64,000 nt of DNA from Streptomyces roseirectus (GCF_014489635.1 NZ_CP060828.1:4564001-4628000); one strand, 5' to 3'; shown: positions 34,233 through 43,905, counted from the stretch's first letter. Numbers and translations: made by a program. The notes: generated by a model from the letters alone, not told the origin.

Positions 34233-34880
34233 CTAGCAGTGGGCGCCGCGCTCGGCGGCGGTCATCTTGGCGTCCTTGAAGTTGACGTACCCGGCCTTGG
34301 GGTTGTCCTTGTTGAAGCCGGACGACTTGTAGTTGTTGACGTACCAGATGTAGTGCCCGTAGTACCTCTTGGGGAAGTGGAGCTCGTACCAGCCCTCCGC
34401 CTGCTGCTTGGAGGTGCCGCGCTCGATCCACCCCTTCGAACCGGCCGGGATGTTCAGGGTGTTGGACTCCGTGTCGGTGTGCGAGACCTCCCAGGAGTGG
34501 CCGTAGGTCGCGGTGACGGACACCTCGTAGACCTTCCAGAAGCCGGCGGTCGCGGTGACCGAGACGCCCACCGAGTTGGTCGTGCCGGTGGTGTCCGCCC
34601 AGTCGATGCGGTGCTGGTTGGTCTGGCTGCCGCAGTTGTAGGCCGTGCTGCCCACCTGGTGCCGGGGGCCGGTGTACGTCCAGTACTTCTGCGGGTGGAA
34701 CTCGCACAGGTCGACCGAGCGCGTACCGCACTGGTCCAGCAGCTGCCTGGTCGTCGGGCTGTCCGCCGCGAGCGCCTGCGGGACGGCCAGCAGGGAGGCG
34801 CCCAGGGTGAGGGCCGCGAGGGTACCCGTAGTACGGGTGAGACCTTTGGGGGACGCGGTTGCGTAGCGCGTGAGATCCAT
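34233..34880 (-). CDS. Secreted beta-rich protein, possibly pore-forming-toxin-like
   Basis: 215 aa from ATG 34880 (GGAG 6 nt upstream; an alternative ATG lies at 34892). The signal peptide ends PQALAADS. The central region alternates small and polar residues (TNSVGVSVTATAGFWKVYEV, SVTATYGHSWEVSHTDTESN) followed by TLNIPAGSKGWIER, a pattern seen in aerolysin/ETX-type beta-pore proteins. This is resemblance only. Three Cys residues (QCGTRS, LCEFH, YNCGSQ) lie in the N-terminal part and one at the extreme C-terminus. Confidence 0.7.
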   Translation of the reverse strand: MDLTRYATASPKGLTRTTGTLAALTLGASLLAVPQALAADSPTTRQLLDQCGTRSVDLCEFHPQKYWTYTGPRHQVGSTAYNCGSQTNQHRIDWADTTGTTNSVGVSVTATAGFWKVYEVSVTATYGHSWEVSHTDTESNTLNIPAGSKGWIERGTSKQQAEGWYELHFPKRYYGHYIWYVNNYKSSGFNKDNPKAGYVNFKDAKMTAAERGAHC

Positions 34881-34992
34881 CGATCGCTCCATGGGGGGGG
34901 AAGGGGCCCGCCCACCGTCGTGGCGGGCCGTTCCCCACTCACCTTTCGGGGGCCGGATTTGTTGCGCAACGCAGGTCGGAGGGGGAAACAAC

Positions 34993-37900
34993 TCAGGTCG
35001 GGGGCAAGGCGGGCGCGTCCGCGGGCCGCGTGCCGCACACCCGCCGGTAGGGCGCGTCGGGCAGGTACGTCCTCCACTCCTCGGGGGACAGGGATGGGCC
35101 CGCGCGGGTGCACAGCCGGGCGGCGATCCGGTCGGGGTCGACGGTGTAGCTCTGCAGAGGGGCGCGGACGCCCCCCACCCGCAGAGTGACGCCGTCCGGG
35201 GTGAAGGCGAGCGTCCGCACCGCGTCACCCGCCGTCCTCAGGGATCCCCCTAGGGGCAGCCGGGCGTCGACGTCCCACACGCGGACGTCCCCGGAGCCGT
35301 AGCCGATCGCGAGGGTGGCACCGTCCTCGCTGAAGGCGAGGGCGGTGACCCGGGAACAGGTCAGGCACGCGGGCGCGTCGGCGGGTGCCGGGACCAGCGT
35401 CCCGGGACGGCGGCCGGCGGTCCACACGGTCACCTCGCCGTAGGCGTTGCCGGTGGCCTGGTGGCGACCGTCGGGGCTGAGCGCCGTGGGTGACGGGCTC
35501 GCCGCGCGCTCCGCGTGAGCCGTGCGCTCCGGGTAGGTCGTGTGCTCCTCGTGGGCCATGGTCTCCGGGACGGGCCCGGCGCCAGGCCCGTCGGAGCCCC
35601 GCCCTACGCCGGTGCGCACCCGGCGGGCGATGTCCCACAGCTCGGTGCCGAGGGTGCCGTCCGCCGTCGTCCGGGTGAGCCGTAGTGCGTCACCCTCCGG
35701 CGTGAGGGCGATCGCGCGGACGTCGGTGCCGGCGGGCGGGGTGAGGACGGCCCTGGTGCGCCGGTCCCGTAGATCCCGTACGACCACGGAGCTACGGGGG
35801 CCACCGGTGCCGTAGGCGAAGGTGCCGCCGTCCGGGGTGAAGGACATCAGCGGCGGACCGCCTGTGGCGGGGGCGGTGAGCGTGGCGAGCGGGCGGCCCG
35901 ACTCGGTGTCGTACAGGTGGAAGCGGTCGCCCTCCGTGGTGGCCAGGAGAGCACCGTCCGAGGAGAGGAGTACGTCGTCCAGAGGTATGTCGTACCAGGG
36001 AGTGATCAAGGGGGTGGTGAGGTCGAGGGTGTGGACCGCGCCGCCGGTCAGGTAGCGGAGGGTGGGGGTGGTGCGGTCCCAGGCCAGCGCGGTGACGGGG
36101 CCGTCGGTGAGGGGATGGCGCAGGACCGGCGCCGCCGGGGAGGCGACGCGCCACACGGTCAGCTCGGGTCCGCCGCCGACCGCCGCCAGGAAACGGCCGT
36201 CCGGGGTGAAGGCGAGGTGTTCCGCGCGCCCGTGCGCGAGATCCGCCAGGCGGCGGCCCGTCACCGTGTCCCAGATCCGCGTCCCGGTCGGGGTGGGGAC
36301 GGCCAGCCGGGTGCCGTCCGGGCTGAAGGCGAGCGAGCAGTACGCGGGCGAGGCGGCCGGCGCCCGCCAGTCGCCGGGGCGGGTGCGGTGCCGGAGGGTG
36401 TCCCACAGGAGGAGGGGACGGCCGGCACGGCACAGGGCGACCAGGCGGGCGCCGGGGGCGGGGTGTGAAGTGGGGGTGTCCATAGGGGAGTTAGCGGTGG
36501 TGGGGTCGGCCGGAGCTCCTGACGGATCCGGGTCGTTCGCGTCGGCCGGCGCCGGCTCGATCTCCTCGGTCGCGAACAGCACCCTGTCGTCCTCAAGGGA
36601 GCGCAACAGCACCCGTGAACCGTTCGCCATCACGTAACTCGCCCCGTCCACACCGAATCTGACGAACCGTCCAACAATAGGGCGCTCGGACGTCGAGCCG
36701 TCCGGTGCGCGGCGCCACAGGCTGGTGTCCCCGGTGCGGGGATCGGTCAGGGCGAGGGTGCGGCCGTCGGGGCTCGCGGCGGTGACGTGGGCCGCGCTCT
36801 CGGCGGACGTGAAGCGGCCGGTGCCGGTGCGACGGCGGTCGACGACGTCCCAGGTCGACCAGGTGCCTGCGGACGCGACGAGGAGAGCGCGGCCGGAGTC
36901 GACGAGGAACTGCCGTGCGGGAACGGCACTTCGGGACGTCGCCGCCCTCCCCGCCGCCGCGACCGCCCCGGCGCCTTCCTCCTCCCGCAGGCCCTCCATC
37001 GCGAACACGTCACTCTCCGCAGACCCGAACGCGTCCATCAACGCCCCACGGCTCTCCGGGATTTGGGACAGCCGCCAGGCCGCCACGCTCAGCAGCGCCC
37101 GCACCCGAGGGTCGGTGACCCGCTGCCGTCCGGCGAGGGCGGCGGCCTGCCGTGCGGCGGCGAGTCCACGCTGCCGTTCCACCACGCGGCTTTCCTGCCA
37201 GGCGATATGACTGACCGTCAGCGTGCCCATCAGCGCGAGGGAGAGCGCGAGGACCAGCCCCCGGACGCGTCCCCGGGTACGGTCGCTGGTCCAGCCCTCC
37301 ATCGTCTGCGCGACCCGGGAGGCGCTGAGGAAGGCCCGCTCACCCGCCGTGAGGTCGTGGTCGCCCCGGTCGCGCCCGAACAGCGCGTCGGCGACGGCGA
37401 GCCGGGCACCCCGGTAGAGGCTGCCGGGGTCGCGGCCGTGCTCACGCCAGTCGCGGGCTGCCTCGGCGAGGTCACGGTGGCGGCGCATCCGCTCGCGGCT
37501 CTCCTCGATCCACCCCTGGAGCCGGGGCCAGTGGGTGACGAGGGCGTCGTGGGCCAGCTCGGCGTGCTGCCCGTCGAGGGTGACGAGCCGGGCCGCGGCC
37601 AGGCGCTCCAGTACTACGGGTACCTCGGGGTCGGGCCACTCGCGCAGCGCGGCGCGGGCGAGCGGGCGCCGGGTGTACTCCCCGTCATACCCAGGGGTGA
37701 TGAGGGCGAGCAGGACGCGCCGCGCGGTACCGGTCTGCTCGGGGGTGAGGGAGCCGTACACCTCCTCGGCGGCCCGCGCGATCGCCCCGCGTACACCGCC
37801 GGTCTCCTCGTACGCCTGGAGGGTGAGGACCCCGCTGCGCCGGCGCCGCCAGGTCTCGCGCAGCGCGTGCGAGAGCATCGGCAGGGCGCAGGGCTGGTCG

Positions 37901-38823
37901 GTGGCCTCCTCGACGAGGCGAGCGGTGAGTTCGCGCTCGACACGCAGCCCGGCGGAGGTCGCGGGACCGACGACAGCCTCGCGCAGTTCGGCGCGGGTCA
38001 TCGGGCCGACGGTGAGGGTGTGGCCGTCCAACTCCTCGGCCAGGCCGGGGTGTTCGGCGCACCGGCCGTGGAATCCGGCGCCGACGGCGACGACGACGCG
38101 CAGCCGGCTCGCCGGGTCCCGAGCGGCCAGGAGCTGGTCGACGAACCGCCAGCGGTCGGCGCGGTCCCGGCACAGGGTGAAGATCTCCTCCAACTGGTCG
38201 ACGACGACCAGCCGTTCGGGTCCTTCCCGGCGCGGGACAAGGAGCCGTCCGTAGTCGGCGGCGGGTCGGCAGCCCGGCGTGAGAAAGGTCAACTCGCAGT
38301 CGCAGCCCTGGTCTTGGGCGAAGCGTTCGAGGCGGGGCAGGAGTCCGGCGCGCAGCAGCGACGACTTGCCGCTGCCGGAGGCGCCGACCAGGACGACGAA
38401 CCGGTGTTCGCGCACCATCCGTAACGCCTCGTCGGCCAGCCGGTCCCGGCCGAAGAACAGCGCGCGGTCGGCGCTCTCGAACCGGGCGAGCCCCTGGTAG
38501 GGCGCGCCCGCGCCGTCCTCCCGCCTGGCGTCCGCCTGCCGTGCGACCGCGTTCAGCCGCTGCTCCCACACGTCGGGGTCGGCGCCGCAGGCGCGCGCGT
38601 AGGCGCGGACCACCGCGGCCGACGGCAGCCGCTCGCCGGAGGCCGCGCGGGACAGGGCGGTCACCGAGACGCGGGTGCGCTCGGACATCGTGCGGTAGGA
38701 GGGGGAGCCGAACCCCCGGCGGAGAAGGCGTAGTTCGTGGGCGAAGCGCTGGACGGGACCGGCTTCGGGGTCGAGCGGGCGTTCAGGCCTGCCCAGCGGG
38801 CGGCCGTTGCTTCTCGGGATCAC
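34993..38823 (-). CDS. HTH-nSTAND NTPase with membrane helix and WD40 propeller
   Basis: 1276 aa from a GTG start. Order: an N-terminal HTH (about 25-95, SERTRVSVTALSRAASGERL), an nSTAND NTPase with Walker A VGASGSGKSS (146-155) and Walker B LVVVDQLEEIF (about 205-215), a winged/helical region with HDALVTHWPRLQ, one membrane helix near residue 530, and a C-terminal WD40-like propeller (repeated SPDG/TPDG ... VWD units). The architecture is that of signal-transducing STAND proteins that couple ligand sensing to oligomerisation; some act in anti-phage defence. It appears monocistronic. Confidence 0.9.
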   Translation of the reverse strand: MIPRSNGRPLGRPERPLDPEAGPVQRFAHELRLLRRGFGSPSYRTMSERTRVSVTALSRAASGERLPSAAVVRAYARACGADPDVWEQRLNAVARQADARREDGAGAPYQGLARFESADRALFFGRDRLADEALRMVREHRFVVLVGASGSGKSSLLRAGLLPRLERFAQDQGCDCELTFLTPGCRPAADYGRLLVPRREGPERLVVVDQLEEIFTLCRDRADRWRFVDQLLAARDPASRLRVVVAVGAGFHGRCAEHPGLAEELDGHTLTVGPMTRAELREAVVGPATSAGLRVERELTARLVEEATDQPCALPMLSHALRETWRRRRSGVLTLQAYEETGGVRGAIARAAEEVYGSLTPEQTGTARRVLLALITPGYDGEYTRRPLARAALREWPDPEVPVVLERLAAARLVTLDGQHAELAHDALVTHWPRLQGWIEESRERMRRHRDLAEAARDWREHGRDPGSLYRGARLAVADALFGRDRGDHDLTAGERAFLSASRVAQTMEGWTSDRTRGRVRGLVLALSLALMGTLTVSHIAWQESRVVERQRGLAAARQAAALAGRQRVTDPRVRALLSVAAWRLSQIPESRGALMDAFGSAESDVFAMEGLREEEGAGAVAAAGRAATSRSAVPARQFLVDSGRALLVASAGTWSTWDVVDRRRTGTGRFTSAESAAHVTAASPDGRTLALTDPRTGDTSLWRRAPDGSTSERPIVGRFVRFGVDGASYVMANGSRVLLRSLEDDRVLFATEEIEPAPADANDPDPSGAPADPTTANSPMDTPTSHPAPGARLVALCRAGRPLLLWDTLRHRTRPGDWRAPAASPAYCSLAFSPDGTRLAVPTPTGTRIWDTVTGRRLADLAHGRAEHLAFTPDGRFLAAVGGGPELTVWRVASPAAPVLRHPLTDGPVTALAWDRTTPTLRYLTGGAVHTLDLTTPLITPWYDIPLDDVLLSSDGALLATTEGDRFHLYDTESGRPLATLTAPATGGPPLMSFTPDGGTFAYGTGGPRSSVVVRDLRDRRTRAVLTPPAGTDVRAIALTPEGDALRLTRTTADGTLGTELWDIARRVRTGVGRGSDGPGAGPVPETMAHEEHTTYPERTAHAERAASPSPTALSPDGRHQATGNAYGEVTVWTAGRRPGTLVPAPADAPACLTCSRVTALAFSEDGATLAIGYGSGDVRVWDVDARLPLGGSLRTAGDAVRTLAFTPDGVTLRVGGVRAPLQSYTVDPDRIAARLCTRAGPSLSPEEWRTYLPDAPYRRVCGTRPADAPALPPT

Positions 38824-38962
38824 TGGCAGTCGCTTTCACCAAGGCCACAGGGCGCGAAGTGCCGCGAGTATGCCACGCAACTTGAGAGTTAAAGGGGAAT
38901 AGCTCGATTCAACCCCACGGGCAAGCGTTCACATTCTTAGACAATGATCAAGTACATAACTC

Positions 38963-39008
38963 TTGACGCGTTCACACCATGAGCCTAACGTCCCGAGAAA
39001 GCGCTTGC
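38963..39008 (+). promoter_or_regulatory. Pectate lyase promoter with LacI-type operator at the start site
   Basis: TTGACG (38963-38968), a 17-nt spacer and TAACGT (38986-38991) form a good vegetative promoter. The palindrome-like GAAAGCGCTTGC (38997-39008) covers the predicted start site, the position and form of LacI-family repressor sites in Streptomyces sugar genes. Read directly; the regulator is inferred. Confidence 0.65.
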
Positions 39009-39091
39009 TATCGCCCGGGGATCCCCAGATCCGGGAGCTCTACCTGTTCACGTACACACCCCGCATACATGTACTCGAACGGAGCCGCACG

Positions 39092-40735
39092 ATGCACCAG
39101 CGATCGACGAGACCAGCCGCCCCCGCACAACCGGTGGACCGCCCGGTAGCCCCACGGGTAACTTCCGCTCTCGCCTCCGCCGCCCTCCTCACCGGCGCCC
39201 TCGTGGCGCTCACCGGCACCGCGCCGGCCCACGCCGCGACCACCCGCTACGAGGCCGAGACCTCGCCCGCGGTCTGCACCGGCACGATCGACTCCGACTG
39301 GACCGGCTACTCCGGCAGCGGCTTCTGCAACGCGACCAACTCCACCAGCGGCTATGCCCAGTTCACGGTGAACGCGGCCGCCGCCGGAACCGCGACGCTC
39401 AACATCCGCTTCGCGAACGGCACTTCGGCCGCCCGCCCCGCCTCCCTCGCCGTCAACGGGACGACGGTCCAGACGCCGTCCTTCGAGACGACCGGCGCCT
39501 GGACGACGTGGGCCACCAAGACGCTGACCGTCACCCTCAACGCGGGCAGCAACACGATCCGGCTGACCCCTACGACCTCCGGGGGACTACCCAACGTCGA
39601 CTACGCGGAGGCGACTACCACCGACTCGACGACACCGCCCGCGACCGGCGCCATCTACGTCTCCCCGACCGGCACCGACAGCGCGGCCGGCACGCAGTCC
39701 GCGCCCACGACACTCACCTCGGCGATCAGCCGCGTCACCGCGGGCGGCACGATCTACCTCCGTGGAGGGACGTACAACCACTCCGCCACGGTGACGATCC
39801 CCCAGACCAACAGCGGCACCTCGTCGGCCCGTACGACCCTGACGGCGTATCCGGGTGAGACCCCGGTGCTCAACTTCTCGGCACAGACCGAGAGTTCGTC
39901 CAACCGCGGGCTCCAGCTCTTCGGGTCGTACTGGAAGGTCTACGGGATCGTCGTCGAGCGGGCCGGGGACAACGGGATCTACGTCGGCGGCAGCCACAAC
40001 GTCATCGAGCGGACGATCACCCGCTACAACCGTGACACCGGGCTCCAGTTGGGCCGGATCGCCTCCTCCACGCCGAGCAGCCAGTGGCCCTCGGACAACC
40101 TGGTCCTCAGCGCCGAGTCCCACGACAACGCCGACTCCGACGGCGAGGACGCGGACGGCTTCGCGGCGAAGCTGACGACCGGCACCGGGAACGTCTTCCG
40201 CTACGCCGTCGCCCACAACAACATCGACGACGGCTGGGACCTCTACACCAAGCCCGACACGGGTCCGATCGGCCCGGTCACCATCGAGGACTCGCTGTCG
40301 TACAACAACGGCACGCTCTCCGACGGCACCGTCAACTCCAACGGCGACCGCAACGGGTACAAGCTCGGCGGCGACGACATCGCGGTGGACCACGTCGTGC
40401 GGCGCAGCATCGCCTACCGCAACGGCAAGCACGGGTTCACCTACAACAGCAACCCGGGCTCGATGACCGTCTCGAACAACCTCAGCATCGACAACACCCA
40501 GCGCAACTACAGCTGGGACGCGGGGACTTCGGTGTTCCGCTCCAACACGTCCTGCCGGTACAACGTCAGCGGCTCCAACGACAAGACGATCGGGAACGCG
40601 GACAGCACGAACCAGTTCTGGACCGGCACCAACGGCTCGCGCTGCGCGTCGAGTTGGTCGGGCGCGCTGCGCTGGTCCTTCGCCTCGGACGGCAAGCTGG
40701 TGGTGACGCTGGGCGGGGTGACCGTCACGCTGTGA
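39092..40735 (+). CDS. Secreted pectate lyase (PL9-like) with N-terminal CBM35-type module
   Basis: 547 aa from ATG 39092 (GGAG 7 nt upstream). A signal peptide ending PAHAA is followed by a CBM6/35-type module (about 50-175, RYEAETSPAVCTGTIDSDWT ... LPNVDYAEA), a Thr/Pro linker, and a right-handed beta-helix (about 185-547) with PL9 features (GTIYLRGGTYNHSATVTIPQ, ADGFAAKLTTGTGNVFRYAV, NDDGWDLYTK-like segment NIDDGWDLYTKP, RNGYKLGGDDI). It cleaves polygalacturonate outside the cell. A hairpin terminator follows. Confidence 0.92.
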   Translation: MHQRSTRPAAPAQPVDRPVAPRVTSALASAALLTGALVALTGTAPAHAATTRYEAETSPAVCTGTIDSDWTGYSGSGFCNATNSTSGYAQFTVNAAAAGTATLNIRFANGTSAARPASLAVNGTTVQTPSFETTGAWTTWATKTLTVTLNAGSNTIRLTPTTSGGLPNVDYAEATTTDSTTPPATGAIYVSPTGTDSAAGTQSAPTTLTSAISRVTAGGTIYLRGGTYNHSATVTIPQTNSGTSSARTTLTAYPGETPVLNFSAQTESSSNRGLQLFGSYWKVYGIVVERAGDNGIYVGGSHNVIERTITRYNRDTGLQLGRIASSTPSSQWPSDNLVLSAESHDNADSDGEDADGFAAKLTTGTGNVFRYAVAHNNIDDGWDLYTKPDTGPIGPVTIEDSLSYNNGTLSDGTVNSNGDRNGYKLGGDDIAVDHVVRRSIAYRNGKHGFTYNSNPGSMTVSNNLSIDNTQRNYSWDAGTSVFRSNTSCRYNVSGSNDKTIGNADSTNQFWTGTNGSRCASSWSGALRWSFASDGKLVVTLGGVTVTL

Positions 40736-40812
40736 CCGACCGAACCAACCGAACCGACCGAACTGGCTGAATCGGCTGAACCGGCTGGCCTCCTGGCCGA
40801 CGCGGACGGTGT

Positions 40813-40843
40813 GCGGGCCCGCCCCCTTCGAGAGCGGGCCCGC
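40813..40843. terminator. Terminator between pectate lyase and convergent oxidoreductase
   Basis: GCGGGCCCGC at 40813-40822 pairs with the identical, self-complementary GCGGGCCCGC at 40834-40843 across an 11-nt loop. The preceding 40736-40790 is a degenerate array of CCGAAC/CGGCTGAA words. Confidence 0.75.
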
Positions 40844-40897
40844 GAACACTCCCACGGTCCAGGAACCCCGTTTCGGACAACTACCCTTCGGAACCGC

Positions 40898-41746
40898 TCA
40901 CTTCAGTGCCAGAGCCTCCGCCAACTTCCGGTACCCCTCCGCCCCTTCCCCCGCCCCCAGTACCTGCGCCACCACATGATCGGCCCCCGCCTCGGCGTGC
41001 GCACGCAGTCCCGCAGCCGCCGCCTCCGGTCCACCCTGCGTCACCAGATCCCCGAGGAGCCGATCACTCCCCGGCGCGACGAAGTCCTCGTCGGAGTACC
41101 CCAACTTGCGCAGGTTGTTGGTGTAGTTGCTGAGCCCGAGGTACACCCCCACGCTCTCGACGGCCAGTTCACGCGCCCGCACCGGATCCGGGTCGACCAC
41201 GACCTTCTGCTCGGTCACCAACAGAGGCCCCTCACCGAGGATTTCGCGCGCCCGGCGGGTGTGCTCCGGCGGTACGAGGTAGGGGTGCGCTCCGACGGCC
41301 CGCTCCATGGACAGCCGCGTCACCCTGGGCCCGAGCGCCGCCAACACCCGGCGACTGACCGGGACTTCGGCCTCGTCCAGCACGTCCAGATAGTCGTTGA
41401 GCGCCTGGTAGGGCCGGGTGTACTCCTGCGTGTTCTCCCGGTGCCCGGCGCCGACGCCCAACAGGAAGCGGTCCGGGTGCCGTTCGACGATCCGGTGATA
41501 CCCGCGAGCCACCTCCTGCGCCGGGTTGGCCCAGATGTTCACGATCCCGGTCGCGACCACCAGGGTCTCGGTGGCGTCCAACATCCGCTCGATACCGTCG
41601 AATTCGGAGACCGAGGGGTTGCCGAGCCACAGCGCGCTGAAGCCGAGCGCTTCCAACTCGACGGCCAGCTCAGGGGATGAACTGCCGAAGCGCCAGACGC
41701 CGTACGTACCGAGGCTGAGGGGTGCGGGGTTGCTGTTCGTCGTCAT
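40898..41746 (-). CDS. LLM-class F420/flavin-dependent oxidoreductase
   Basis: 282 aa from ATG 41746. A luciferase-like TIM barrel: LELEALGFSALWLG-type start (VELEALGFSALWLGNPSV), ATGIVNIWANPAQEVARGYH, HPDRFLLGVGAGHREN and a C-terminal GADHVVAQVL. This subfamily (TIGR03620-like) is probably F420-dependent in actinobacteria. No linked biosynthetic genes, so the substrate is unknown. Confidence 0.88.
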   Translation of the reverse strand: MTTNSNPAPLSLGTYGVWRFGSSSPELAVELEALGFSALWLGNPSVSEFDGIERMLDATETLVVATGIVNIWANPAQEVARGYHRIVERHPDRFLLGVGAGHRENTQEYTRPYQALNDYLDVLDEAEVPVSRRVLAALGPRVTRLSMERAVGAHPYLVPPEHTRRAREILGEGPLLVTEQKVVVDPDPVRARELAVESVGVYLGLSNYTNNLRKLGYSDEDFVAPGSDRLLGDLVTQGGPEAAAAGLRAHAEAGADHVVAQVLGAGEGAEGYRKLAEALALK

Positions 41747-41832
41747 ACCTGGGGCCAACGAACCGACACCGCCCCATATTCCGACGCCGATCAAAATATT
41801 CCCGGCCCGGCGCTCACCTCACGCTCAACCCC

Positions 41833-43905
41833 TCACCAAGGCAACTCCCTCCCATGCACCACCTCCAACCGAGAAACCGCCCTGGTCAACACCACATACA
41901 ACCGATGCCACCCCCGCTCCTCCCCCTCCACGATCGCCGCCGGCTCGACGACCACCACATGGTCGTACTCCAGCCCCTTCACCACCCCCGCCGCAACCAC
42001 CTCGACCCGCTCCCCCGAAACCCCCTGGAACAAAGGGAGTTCCGCATCCGCGACCACCACCCCCACCGACCCCTCCTCCTTCAGAGCCCGCCGAACGGCC
42101 TCCAACACCCCGGCGTACAGGTCGCCTTCACAACGAGTGACCCGCACCTCCCCACCCCCACGCAGCGACCGAGCCGCCGGCACCGAGACCTCCAGCCGCC
42201 CCCTCACCCGGTTCGCCAGCTCCAGCACCACAGCGGGTACCCGGAACCCGACGGTGAGCGGCACCACGGCGGCCTCGGGCTTGCCGAGATGACAGAGCTG
42301 CCCGGACCAGGACCGAGCGGCCCAGGCGGTCGTCCCCTGGGCAAGATCCCCCAGTACCGTCAGGGACCCGAACTCCGCGCGCCGGGCGATGGCACGGCAC
42401 TCCATGGGGGACAGGTCCTGCGCCTCGTCGACGACGATGTGCCCGTACCCCGCGGGATGCGCGATCAGACCTGAGACCTCGTCCAGAAGGACCAGATCGG
42501 CGGCGGACCAGCGAGCCGACTTCCAGGAGCGCGGCGGACGTGCCCAGACCAGGTCCGCCTGCTCCTCCGCCGACAGCAAGCCGTCCGCGAGATCCGCCAA
42601 CTCCGGTCCACCCCGCAGGAGTTCGTACACGACCTCCTCCGCCCGCGCCTTCGGCCACACCGCGTCCACGCACCCGCCGACCGCCCGCTCGACCCGTCGT
42701 ACCCAGGAGCCGTTCCGCGTCCCGCTCCGCCGCTCGGCCTGCTCGCGCATCCGGACGACGATGCGTGTGCGGACCCGCTCGCGGCCGACCTCGTACGGCG
42801 GAGCCTCGTCGAGCACGCCGCGCACGATCTCGGCGACCTCCCCCGCGGGTACCCGCCACCGGTACGACCCCTCCTGGACTACGGCACCCTCCGCGTCGTC
42901 CGCGCGGACCCTGCCGTACAGGGCCCGGCGCAGCACCTCCGCCATGCGCGGGTCGTGCTTGACGACGGCGGTGGCACGCGGGTCGGTGCCCGTGACCGGG
43001 TGACGGCCGACCAGCTCCGTGAGGGTCGACTGCCGGACGCCGGTCTCGCCGAGGGCGGGCAGCACCTCGGAGATGTAGGCGAGGAAGGTGCGGTTGGGGC
43101 CGAGGATCAGCAGACCTGCGCGCTCGATCCGCCGCGGGTACGTGTAGAGGAGGTACGCCGCGCGATGCAGCCCGACGGCCGTCTTCCCTGTACCAGGAGC
43201 ACCCTGCACGCAGACGGAGTCACCGAGCCCGGCGCGCACGAGGTCGTCCTGCTCGGGCTGGATCGTCGCGGCGATGTCCCGCATGGGCCCGACGCGGGGA
43301 CGTTCCAGCTCACGGGTGAGCAGATCCCCTGGCCCCGCTTCACCGACGCCCGCTTCACCGACCCCCGTTTCGCCGACGCCCGCTTCACCAAGCCCCGCCC
43401 CACCACCACCCACTCCCCCGGCGCCCGCCTCACCCCGTGAGACCCGTAGTACCCCCAGCCGCTCATCCTCCAGCCCCGTCAGATCCCCCGACTCCCCCCG
43501 GCTCCCCGGCGCCCACCCGAACCGCCGCCGCACATCCACACCCTGTGGATCCCGCACCGACGCCTGATAGAACGCCCGCGAGACCGGCGCCCGCCAGTCC
43601 ACCACCAACGGCGGATCCGCAGGCCGCTCACTCACCCGCACCCGCCCCACGTAATGCGCCCGCCCGTCCTCGAAGTCGAGCCGCCCGAAGAACAGCGGCC
43701 CCTCCGGCAGCTCGCGCAACGCCTTGGCGTGACTGCGTAGTTGGTACCCGAGGACCTCCGCGTCGGCACCGGACGCGGAGACGTCCTCACCGACGACGAC
43801 CTGCTCGTCAGCGCCGTCGACCATCGCCGCGAAGGCCGTCCGGCAGCGGTCGTGGTGGGCGCGTTCGTGTCGTAGGGATGCCTCTAGCTCAAGCTCGTCA
43901 GCCAT
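41833..43905 (-). CDS. helD: HelD-like superfamily I helicase/RNA-polymerase recycling factor
   Basis: 690 aa. An N-terminal helical region (ASLRHERAHHDRCRTAFAAM) fits the coiled coil that enters the RNA polymerase secondary channel, followed by LVVDWRAPVSRAFYQAS, Walker A QGAPGTGKT (234-242) and Walker B/motif II IVVDEAQDLSP. The C-terminal GLEYDHVVVVEPA and RLYVVLTRAVSRLEV are helicase motifs. HelD removes stalled RNA polymerase and can protect against rifamycins. A GVGEA pentapeptide array (about 170-193) is inserted before the NTPase core. No rifamycin-associated element is visible upstream. Confidence 0.9.
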   Translation of the reverse strand: MADELELEASLRHERAHHDRCRTAFAAMVDGADEQVVVGEDVSASGADAEVLGYQLRSHAKALRELPEGPLFFGRLDFEDGRAHYVGRVRVSERPADPPLVVDWRAPVSRAFYQASVRDPQGVDVRRRFGWAPGSRGESGDLTGLEDERLGVLRVSRGEAGAGGVGGGGAGLGEAGVGETGVGEAGVGEAGPGDLLTRELERPRVGPMRDIAATIQPEQDDLVRAGLGDSVCVQGAPGTGKTAVGLHRAAYLLYTYPRRIERAGLLILGPNRTFLAYISEVLPALGETGVRQSTLTELVGRHPVTGTDPRATAVVKHDPRMAEVLRRALYGRVRADDAEGAVVQEGSYRWRVPAGEVAEIVRGVLDEAPPYEVGRERVRTRIVVRMREQAERRSGTRNGSWVRRVERAVGGCVDAVWPKARAEEVVYELLRGGPELADLADGLLSAEEQADLVWARPPRSWKSARWSAADLVLLDEVSGLIAHPAGYGHIVVDEAQDLSPMECRAIARRAEFGSLTVLGDLAQGTTAWAARSWSGQLCHLGKPEAAVVPLTVGFRVPAVVLELANRVRGRLEVSVPAARSLRGGGEVRVTRCEGDLYAGVLEAVRRALKEEGSVGVVVADAELPLFQGVSGERVEVVAAGVVKGLEYDHVVVVEPAAIVEGEERGWHRLYVVLTRAVSRLEVVHGRELPW
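43336..43395. repeat. Four tandem 15-bp units inside helD
   Basis: CGCTTCACCGACGCC-type units at 43336, 43351, 43366 and 43381 encode Gly-Val-Gly-Glu-Ala repeats. Like the array in the ABC ATPase gene, the unit is 15 bp and keeps the frame. Confidence 0.85.
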
